The notes beneath the pieces are model-generated. The model was not told the origin of the DNA, ran no database searches, and saw nothing but the letters and a program-made list of their open reading frames with translations. A program made the position numbers and the translations under genes. 64,000 bases of DNA, taken from assembly GCA_907163375.1 (NCBI GenBank), contig CAJQUW010005572.1, positions 1 to 64,000 on the forward strand, given 5' to 3'. Positions within the stretch are counted from its first letter, which is position 1, and each line of letters opens with the position of its first letter. The stretch is from Prostheceraeus crozeri. Its lineage: Eukaryota > Platyhelminthes > Polycladida > Euryleptidae. Positions 1 through 7,902 of the stretch are shown one piece after another.

Positions 1-1
1 A

Positions 2-169
2 AACCCGTATGACCGAGTGTGCCTCATGGGTGAAACTGCCCCACTTCCCCCTGTATACATTGAACAATTTGAACAATTCATGTCTTTTTTACTTTCACTT
101 GTGTTTTTCCATACTTTTGTAGAAAGTGTTTTAAACGATGGTGTTATTTTTGTTATGTATTCAATTTAA
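2..169 (+). CDS. Possible 3' end of an unidentified ORF at the window edge
   Basis: A frame is open from base 2 to a TAA at 167-169, giving 55 codons with no start inside the window. An AATAAA signal overlaps the stop (169-174), as in a compact terminal exon. The peptide has no family motif I recognise; it starts with a proline-rich stretch (PLPPVY) and ends in a hydrophobic segment. It could be the tail of a gene, or part of the mobile element that holds the BEN gene to its right. It could also be chance, since 55 open codons in AT-rich DNA are not rare. Confidence 0.22.
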   Translation, partial: NPYDRVCLMGETAPLPPVYIEQFEQFMSFLLSLVFFHTFVESVLNDGVIFVMYSI

Positions 170-680
170 ATAAACAAGTTGAAGAGGGAAAAAACAATTC
201 ATGTCTTGCATTTGACTTCCGTAGCTAGGTCAAGACTAAGAGGTTACTGAGAAAATAACTTGCAATTAAGGAATATGATATTGTTTAACCTAAGACGAAT
301 GTTTTCAGTGGACGATAGAAAATTCGTATCGATATTCCTGTATCATTAAATGCGTATCATTAATGCTACATATATGGTGAAAAAAGTGCCATACAAGGAC
401 TGTATCCTGAAAAGAGAAGGGTCGATTGTATCGTGGTGAATGGGCATCGCTCAATTCATTTAGTTTTCTCCTTTATAGAAGAAAAATGAGGGGCAAAAGA
501 TTTTTTGCTACCCTAGCAAAAAAAGTGGCAAAAAATCTAAAATTTTAGAACGAGAACCCTGAATAATATTATTGTTTCGAGTTTGTTTTGTTATTAAGCG
601 CCTTCTGTTTTCCGCTTGTTGAAGACGTGCTTGTTGAATTTCGACTAGCAACCTTATGATAAATTCACGTTTTTTCACAG
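170..680. other. Spacer before the BEN locus, nothing recognised
   Basis: AT-rich sequence without a convincing coding frame. The last bases (671-680) form a pyrimidine-rich splice acceptor ending in CAG that leads into the first BEN-gene exon. Confidence 0.4.
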
Positions 681-1714
681 GTGAATGCTTGGATTGTATC
701 AATACAAAGTTGCAGTTGGATGAATTAAAGCAAGAAATATAATCGTTGCGCGTCGAGAGAGATGTGATGAAGGACAAAATGGAGAAGTACAAAAAAAATA
801 TCATGACATATGTGGTAAGTACAAGTCGAATCAAATAATTCCTTTGTATTAAGACATTACAGGCACCTAAATTCAGATAAATAAGTACGTTATACTAGTT
901 AGAAATATCCGGACATACATTTCATGAAGTGGAATAAGCTCTTAAAAGTAGCTATTACTATTTAACTTCAGTCTACTTGATTTATCTTTTGTCAATGATA
1001 AAGTAAATTGCTGTACTCTCATTCCTCATAGAAAAGTTCTTACTATCTGGCTGCATGAAATATCATTGATATTTACCTGATCAGATACCTGATTAGATAT
1101 TTACTCCTTTATAGATCTTGGCACGTTAATCGAACGATTGGAAACGTGCATAAATTCTCCACCACCTCAACCTGCGCCACAGCCAACCACATCAAGTGAC
1201 CAATCACAGGCTGAACCTCGGGTGCAATTGGTATTCAATGGTATAGATTTTTCAATGGCGTGCAGAAAATCGTGCGCCAACTTGAGACCGAAGAAAGTTG
1301 TAAGGAAATGTCTCAATGAGCTCTTCAGCCAAGAAGAGCTGGCCGAACAAACCCCATCAGGGGGTGGACAGCGGCAGAAGCGATGTCCAAAAAAATGCAG
1401 GCAATTCAAGGTAAAATGTTTTTACATGCTTGAGCCAGTATAATCAACATTATCCTCGTTTGACAGAATTCACAAAAAACGTCAGTGGCCGTTCAATCAG
1501 CTGGGCAGAAGTGGCGGGTGTAACCCGCCAAGTCAATCAAGAAATGAGACGGAAGATTCAGGAATCGGGGAAAAGAACCCCTCGACCCCTGAGAGACGAC
1601 GATGAGAATACTCTGACGGAGAACATGAGTGTAGTGTTGTGTTGTTGACTTGATGGAATGTAGGTTGATAGAAGTATTTTTTATATTCAGATTTTGTACA
1701 TTTGGGGCAATAAA
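681..1714 (+). pseudogene. BEN-domain protein gene, broken, three visible exons
   Basis: Three blocks look like exons. Block 681-814 follows a TTTTTTCACAG acceptor and ends at GTAAGT; it encodes a charged coiled-coil-like stretch (KLQLDELKQEI and ERDVMKDKMEKYKK) but has an in-frame TAA at 740-742. Block about 1115-1410 encodes a Pro/Gln-rich linker, then the first half of a BEN-like domain (CRKSCANLRPKKVVRKCLNE, then LFSQEELAEQ), ending at GTAAAA. Block 1467-1648 gives the rest (SISWAEVAGVTRQVNQEMRR), an acidic tail and TGA; AATAAA lies at 1709-1714. The frames of blocks 2 and 3 do not join: a run of seven A's at 1389-1395 leaves the frame one base short. The junction of blocks 1 and 2 is also out of phase, so an exon may be missing. 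BEN domains bind DNA and act in chromatin regulation. The BEN call rests on motif memory. The same last-exon motif (ARQVNQET) recurs at 35.3 kb, so this copy is probably transposon cargo. Confidence 0.55.
1709..1714 (+). promoter_or_regulatory. Poly(A) signal of the BEN locus
   Basis: AATAAA, 61 bases after the TGA of the last BEN exon. Confidence 0.45.
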
Positions 1715-1719
1715 ATGTA

Positions 1720-2160
1720 TGCATAACTGACGATCTTTCTTTTCCTGAATGGGCTTATTGAGATTCAGTTTTAGTAGATATTATATTTGGCCGACCGTCT
1801 ACGAGAGACAGCACAAAAAACAAGATAAGAAATTAAAACATGAGGAGAGGACAAAAACAAAAAGAAAAGACATCGATTCATAACCGTCACAAAGTCTGCT
1901 GCTGTCGTTCACCAGCCACCCTCAAGGTAGCCCGCCAAGAGGAACGGTCCTCCTAGTAGATAAATAGATGTACAACTAGCTACAAATTTAATGGAAAATT
2001 CATTGTAGATTTTCAGTAATTCATGATTTTACATTAACGCAAGACAGAATGTCAACTATGTAATATGTAAATTTTATAGCTGTCATCGTTATGAAATAAC
2101 TGCTCAGAAAATTTAATGAAAAACATAGTTAAAGATAAATAAATGTGTATTATGCTATTG
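1720..2160. other. Spacer after the BEN exons
   Basis: No gene seen. AT-rich and probably internal sequence of the same mobile element, because the palindrome array and the CCCG end follow it. Confidence 0.35.
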
Positions 2161-2167
2161 CTTCTCA

Positions 2168-2515
2168 TACGTATGTTCATACGTGTGATCATACTATGTA
2201 ATGTAGAATATTTCCTACGTATTTTTTTTTATTTTCATACGTATGAACATACGTATGTTTTTTACTGCATTTCATACGTATGATCATATATATGATCATA
2301 CCCCAAACAAACGTATGATCATATCTATGAAAAGGTATGATTTTTCCTTAAGGCGTCTTAATTGAAAATCATTTCATACTGCATAATCATACGTATGAAA
2401 TTTCCCATTTTGCGTTATTTGATATTTCATACGTATGATCATATGTATGATTTTAGAAGATTTCATATGTATGATCATACGTATGAATGATACTTTTTTT
2501 ATACGTATGAACATA
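2168..2515. repeat. Array of CATACGTATG / TGATCA palindromes
   Basis: About fifteen short perfect or near-perfect palindromes are packed here. The commonest word is CATACGTATG, often joined to a second copy by GATCA or AACA (for example CATACGTATGATCATA). Spacing is irregular, so this is not a simple tandem repeat. The array ends directly at a CCCG-type element terminus (2513-2536). A related set (GTATGAAATTTTCATAC and ATCATACGTATGAT) lies inside both ends of the element at 35045-37469. Confidence 0.8.
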
Positions 2516-2536
2516 CGGTCATTTTTTCCGTACGGG
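2513..2536 (-). mobile_element. Right terminus of a BEN-bearing DNA element
   Basis: Read on the minus strand inward from 2536 the sequence is CCCGTACGGAAAAAATGACC, followed by the CATAC palindromes. The right end of the element at 35045-37469 reads CCCGCGAGGAAATAAGTGGG and also runs into CATACGTATG. The CCCG start, the GGAAA block and the palindromes make the two ends recognisably related. The left end of this copy was not found and may lie outside the window. Confidence 0.5.
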
Positions 2537-2957
2537 TAATAAGAAGACGCAAGATATCGTGCATGGAGTTCGTGGAGAACTAATCCGGCTGCTCTAAGTA
2601 TTCTGGAAATTATTTGGCCTGCATTGTGGTGCAATTGGGAGAAAGGAATTGTAATATTCCTATGTTGAAGTTATGATAGAATGCACCACTGATTTCAAGT
2701 TGTCAGACAAGCAACTTAGGTCTCATTACAGATGAAGTAACTACTAGCTACTATGCTGAGTGTATTGATGAGTATATCAAATTGATGTTCACAGTGCGTC
2801 GGCTTCATAAAGGGACTGGAGATTGCAAAGGACTTGAGAAGATTCGTCAAATATGAAGAGTGTCTGGAAGGATATGTTACTGACGTCTGGATGCACTCTG
2901 TAGCAGTCTTGCCTGTAGCAGTATATCACCTGATGAGCCCTCAGGTTGGGAACCTCT
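2537..2957. other. No gene recognised
   Basis: Short frames on both strands, none with recognisable protein motifs. A CTGATGAGCC word near 2930 superficially resembles a ribozyme core but has no matching GAAA. Confidence 0.35.
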
Positions 2958-3206
2958 GATCTACACCTTTTTCACGTCTATTTCAGATGTTTCCAAATGA
3001 ATTTTAGACATTTCCAGATGGATTTCAGACATTTCCAGATGGATTTCAGATATCTTCAAAGTTGAGTCTCTGACATGGACTCCTAGAGAGGAGTCCATGG
3101 TCTCTGATAGATATCTGAAATTCAATTGGAGAAATCTGAAATCCATCTGGAAATGTCTAAAATTCATTTGGAAAGATCTGAAATAGAAATGAAAAAGGTG
3201 TAGATC
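2958..3206. mobile_element. 249-bp foldback (MITE-like hairpin)
   Basis: The ends are perfect inverted copies (GATCTACACCTTTTTC and GAAAAAGGTGTAGATC). The arms of about 120 bp stay paired to the centre, where CATGGACTCCTAGAG faces AGGAGTCCATG. Each arm contains short internal repeats of a TTTCAGAnnTTTCCAGATGG-like unit. No target duplication is clear. The central ATGGACTCCTAG word recurs at the centre of a different foldback at 39163-39343. Confidence 0.75.
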
Positions 3207-5099
3207 CTATCATTGTATACGGTCTGGTGTCTTCAAGCCAAGAATAAAGATTGAGGGAAAGAATATTTTAGGAAAAATTCTGAACGACTTGTAAAGAGTG
3301 CGATACTCTGTTGTCATTGATTAGTTCTTCTGAAACAACCAAACCTGCTGTAAGGCATGAAGCTGTGGTCGGGTGTGGCGACCAAGCTAGTAGGCCAAGT
3401 AGTAGTCATGATTGTAGTCAAGTAGTCTAGTTTGACCAAGTAGTAGTCAAAGATCTGACATGGAGAGTTTCCAAGCAGATAATTCAACAAGCTTATCAAG
3501 ACAGTTCAAGTAATAACATACTTCATTTGTGTACAGAGATCTGGCCGGACTGTTTAAATACAAAGTGACTCCAAAGTTAGTAATTTACGAGCCATCGCAT
3601 CTATTTAATAATGAGATATCTGAATAAGTCAATTCTACGTGTGTTAATCAATACATTGGCTAGTATACATATGCAAAAACATTTAGAGTTTTCGCAATAA
3701 TCTAATTCAAATGGTGCGGAGCACTATGAATTAGAAAACGCAGACAAATGCAATATTAGTGTGGAAAATTGACTAAATTTAACAAAATTTTCAAAATGAG
3801 ATTTCTAGTAATGTGAAATTAGTAGTATGTTCAATTTGGTAACTTCGCATATGATTCGAAAGCGGAATGAAATATGTAGTCGATGGCATCATTTTTATCA
3901 AGCTTAAGTTGTTGTTTTCATGAAAATCACAGAAAGTAGCAGAGAAAAACTTTCACATTGTCTGTTTACATGCTCAATGTTGGTGGACACAAATAAGGTT
4001 AAGTTGTGCCTCAACCGGAACTTTGGAGCTCTTGAAAGATGTATTGCTCTGTCGTGTGCGACAAGATTGGAAGGCGCGAGGGTCGACTGGGTCCTGACAT
4101 AATGCAAAGTAGGTGGTCAGCTACTTCCCATCAAATCTCTAAATCATCTTGTGCGATGAGGAAAATACCAGTCTCAGATGGTTTCAGCAAGAAATATCGT
4201 TCTCAAGCAAGTTAGTTCTGCTGGGATATATTACATAATCAATAAGGAGAAAATACAATTTCCGGAGAATTTTTGCTTCGCTAAAATGGAAACATGATAT
4301 GTCACGAAGACAAATGGCGAAACGGATATTTAATGTTTGAGATCTCACAGCAGTAGAGACAGCTTCTGAGGCAGAAGAAAATAACCAAAAGACGGCTCTA
4401 AAAATGTCGCAATAAATGCAAATTATCAAGAAACTTCTTAATATGCATATGAATGACGTCAAACACAAAGAATTAGTTTTAAAAAAAATAGTGACACCAG
4501 CTATTACAAGATGAACCAACTGCCCACTATTTCCTAGCCTACACTAGGGGACATGTCACGCGTAATTAGGGAGTATCCCAAATACACTGATTACGCGTGA
4601 ACCACGGATGAACCAAGTATGTATACAGTATATGTTGTGTCTATCCATGAGTGCTATACTAAAGTGCTATTGCACTGTTTAGCCTCTAATACATACAGAT
4701 ATAAGCCGCAAAAGTCTACAGCAGGGCTGTGGAAATTAGGTTATTGCAATTAATCGCGCGTGGCACTGTATGATGAAAGGTACGCGTGGTAATGGTTTAT
4801 GATGGCGAGCCAAATGATTCTAGTAAACATTCTAAACCTAGTTTGGTGAAGTGGGATAAATATGAATAATACTAATATAGTAAATAAATAAAAAATAGTG
4901 ATAGATATAGAATAATACTCCTAGTTCATAAACTGCAGCTTTACTTTAGTTTCCTGCTTTGGATATAACTGAGTATTCTCATACAGACATAAAGAGGTCG
5001 ACAAATCAACAGTTCCTAAGCTTAGATGATACATATGATAACAAGAATGTTCGGACAATATGATAAGAAGAAGGTTCGGACAATACAACCAGTTTTTGC
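3207..5099. other. No gene recognised; one short inverted repeat
   Basis: Several short frames on both strands lack recognisable motifs or splice context. The one structure noted is a perfect 11-bp inverted repeat, TCACGCGTAAT at 4556-4566 and ATTACGCGTGA at 4590-4600, separated by 23 bp. Confidence 0.35.
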
Positions 5100-5580
5100 G
5101 AAACAGGAAAATCCCTCCTTGCTTAAAAAGAAAAATTATGGATGGAATCATATTGCCTGCCATGACGTGAGGTGCGGAGACCTGGTCCTTCACAAAGAAA
5201 CAGATTGATATCTTAGCCGTAGCTCAAAGAAATATGGAAAGATGTACACTTGGTATCACGAGAAGAGACAGATGGAGAAACGAAAACATACGGGCAAGAA
5301 CAGCAGTCTGTGACATCACAAGAAAGATACATTCCTTGACGTGGTCGTGGGCTGGACACCTAGCCAGAATGTCAAACAACCGATGGGCTAAGAAATGCAC
5401 AGAATGGACCCCAAGACATGGCAAGAGAAAGCGTGGACATCAGAGGCGAAGATGGAGGGATGATATCGAAGCGATTACCAAGGAAGTGACCTGGATGCGC
5501 CTAGCTCAAGACCGAATCAGATGGCGTAGATTGGGGAGGCTATCGGCCAGCAATGGCCTGAATGGCTGAAAAGAAAGAAA
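5100..5580 (+). pseudogene. RTE-like LINE, 3' fragment of the endonuclease-reverse transcriptase
   Basis: One frame gives the region after the reverse transcriptase fingers and palm: ILPAMT, a TGA at 5168-5170, then GAETWSFTKK, LAVAQRNMERCTLGI, RDRWRNENIRART, WAGHLARM and a basic tail (GKRKRGHQRRRWRDD) ending at the TGA at 5567-5569. This order (GAETW, AQRxMER, RxRNExIR, WxGHxAR, GxxxxRWxDD) is characteristic of the C-terminal end of RTE-type and related non-LTR polyproteins. The catalytic domains are absent, so this is a 5'-truncated copy with at least one nonsense codon. A short A-rich tail (AAAAGAAAGAAAGAA) follows the stop. Confidence 0.75.
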
Positions 5581-5589
5581 GAATGATAA

Positions 5590-6240
5590 AAAAGCCGCTC
5601 ATCGTGATTCTGACTGTTTTGGCTCTACGATCCTTGTATAAAAATAGCTCCAGACATTAGCGCTGTTTTATCTGGGCGATTTTGAGCTCAGAAAACTCAG
5701 GATCACCATCTGATTTCGATATTCCCATTATTCCCTCCCGAAATTGCAATACAACACAAATGGCGCATGCTCGCTTCTACGGTAGCGTCAGGTTTTAGCA
5801 ACCCAGTCATCTCGTAACTATAGGAAGAATTTAATTATTTGAATTCCATCTTCTTTAAAAAATGTTATAAGCTTGAAATTGATGGAAAATGTGGCTTAGA
5901 CGTTGTGTCTCGATCAGTTATCACATGAAAACGTCTTATGACAATGTTGGGAGCATAGAAATCTGGCACTCAACAATAATAAAGGACTAACACGGGCATG
6001 GAGGCTCGAAACAATAGGAAGTAGTGGACATGTATTGTCATTACAACGGCACCTGCGATAGTGGCTTCCACTGGTTGACAATTGGAAGGCACCGGTAATA
6101 TTAACATTGAAAATGGCTTACTACTTCCAATTGTTCTAGTGGACGTCGCTTTATCGTCTACTATTCGCTTGATGTTTTGTGAACGTTCAAAGTTGACTCT
6201 GTGAATTTCTACCTTTGCAGAAGAAAGTGCCGCATATCCA
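5590..6240. other. Spacer before the minisatellite
   Basis: No coding or RNA feature recognised. Confidence 0.35.
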
Positions 6241-6244
6241 CTTC

Positions 6245-7600
6245 TGAATCAGCTCCAAGGCCTTTCCCATTCTGCTCCAGTCAGCTCCAAGCACTTTCCC
6301 ATTCCGCTCCAAGGCCTTTCCCATTACGCTCGACATTCATCTCTAAGGCCTTTTCCCATTGCGCTCCACTCAGCTCCAAGGCCTTTCCCATTCCGCTGCA
6401 CTCATCTCCAACCCCTTTCCCCATTCCGCTCCACTCAGCTCCAGGGCCTTTCCCATTCCGCTCCACTCACCTCCAACGCCTTTCCCCATTCCGCTCCACT
6501 CAGCTCCAAGACCTTTCCCATTCCGCTCCACTTATCTCCAGGACCTTTCCCATTCCGCTGCACTTAGCTCCAAGACCTTTCCCATTCCGCTCCACTCACC
6601 TCCAACGCCTTTCCCATTCCGCTCCACTCACCTCCAACGCCTTTCCCATTCCGCTCCACTCAGCTCCAAGACCTTTCCCATTCCGCTCCACTTATCTCCA
6701 GGGCCTTTCCCATTGCGCTCCACTCAGCTCCAAGGCCTTTCCCATTCCGCTGCACTCACCTCCAACGCCTTTCCCATTCCGCTCCACTCAGCTCCAAGGC
6801 CTTTCCCATTCCGCTCCACTCAGCTCCAAGGCCTTTCCCATTCCGCTGCACTCAGCTCCAACCCCTCTCCCATTCCGCTCCACTTATCTCCAGGGCCTTT
6901 CCCATTGCGCTCCACTCATCTCCAACCCCTCTCCCATTCCGCTCCACTCAGCTCCAACGCCTCTCCCATTCCGCTCCACTCAGCTCCAACGCCTTTCCCA
7001 TTCCGCTCCACTCAGCTCCAAGGCCTTTCCCATTCCGCTCCACTCAGCTCCAAGGCCTTTCCCATTCCGCTCCACTCACCTCCAACCCCTCTCCCATTCC
7101 GCTCCACTCACCTCCAACGCCTTTCCCATTCCGCTCCACTCACCTCCAAGGCTTTTCCCATTGTGCTCCACTCAGCTCCAACGCCTTTCCCATTCCGCTC
7201 CACTCAGCTCCAAGGCTTTTCCCATTCTGCTCCACTCAGCTCCAAGGCCTTTTCCATTCCGCTCCGCTTAGCTCCAAGGCCTTTACCATTCCGCTCCTCT
7301 CAGTTCCAAGACCTCTGCCATTCCGCTCCACTCAGCTCCAAGGCCTTTCCCATTCCGCTCCAACTAGCTCCAAGGCCTTTCCCATTCTGCTCCACTCAGC
7401 TCCAAGCCCTTTCCCATTACGCTCCACTCAGCTCCAAGGCCTTTCCCATTCCGCTCCACTCATCTCCAAGGCCTTCACACTCCGCTCCACTCAGCTCCAA
7501 GGCCTTTCCCATTCCGCTCCACTCATCTCCAAGGCCTTTCCTATTCCGCTCCGCTCATCTCCAAGGCTTTCCCATCCCGGTCCGCTCACCTCGAAGTCCT
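6245..7600. repeat. Minisatellite, 32-bp unit, about 42 copies
   Basis: Head-to-tail copies of a unit such as CTCCAAGGCCTTTCCCATTC followed by CGCTCCACTCAG, 32 bp long. Variants sit mostly at fixed places: AAGG/AACG/AACC, CAG/CAC/CAT before CTCC, and TTCC/TGCG. The array is pyrimidine-rich on the plus strand and far more GC-rich than its surroundings. Because 32 is not a multiple of 3 and the unit has no stop, all three plus-strand frames stay open for hundreds of codons, reading the same 32-residue cycle (PFPFRSTQLQ, GLSHSAPLSSK, AFPIPLHSAPR). I read these frames as by-products of the repeat. Divergence rises toward the right end. Confidence 0.93.
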
Positions 7601-7697
7601 TTCCCTATGGAAAATACCGCTATCGCCGATGACTCTCATTTGAATTCAGCCTCTTGCCGTTAGAAATATGCAAGAGAATTTTAAACGATTAGGAGTT

Positions 7698-7702
7698 ATA
7701 AA
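7698..7702. repeat. Target site duplication, left copy (ATAAA)
   Basis: ATAAA directly precedes the 5' LTR; an identical ATAAA follows the 3' LTR at 12973-12977. A 5-bp duplication is normal for Ty3/gypsy integration. Confidence 0.8.
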
Positions 7703-7872
7703 TGAACAATACCCTTATCCTATGTTATTATGCATGCATCTATGTTCGTTGCCATCGTCTGAATGCGTGATTGTATAAACTTATGTAGTATCGTAAAGCT
7801 TTGTTCCGTTCCAGATTTCGCATTGCTGATGTTCAATAAAGATAAACGGAAGTAAAGAGTGGTTTTCCTTTA
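7703..7872 (+). repeat. 5' LTR
   Basis: 170 bp, starting TGAACAATAC and ending TTTTCCTTTA, so TG...TA rather than the usual TG...CA. TATAAA at 7774-7779 would place the transcript start near 7804-7814; AATAAA is at 7835-7840. Confidence 0.92.
7774..7779 (+). promoter_or_regulatory. TATA box in the 5' LTR
   Basis: TATAAA, about 35-40 bases upstream of the segment (7814-7823) that is complementary to the primer-site position. Confidence 0.55.
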
Positions 7873-7881
7873 TGCGAAATC
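7872..7881 (+). promoter_or_regulatory. Candidate self-priming site of the retrotransposon
   Basis: Directly at the LTR end the sequence is ATGCGAAATC. It does not start with the TGG expected when a tRNA 3' end (CCA) is the primer. It is the exact reverse complement of GATTTCGCAT at 7814-7823, close to the predicted 5' end of the transcript. That arrangement matches the self-primed Tf1/sushi mode of reverse transcription. Confidence 0.55.
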
Positions 7882-7902
7882 AGCGTACAATAAACTTGCA
7901 AC

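Noticed and set aside
2928-2956. CTGATGAGCCC as a hammerhead core
   Set aside because: No GAAA at the required place after stem II (the sequence reads GGGAAC), and no closing stem I.
6201-7663. Long plus-strand proteins of 356 and 434 residues
   Set aside because: They are two frames of the same 32-bp minisatellite; repeat-driven openness in all frames, no domain, and no independent start or splice evidence.
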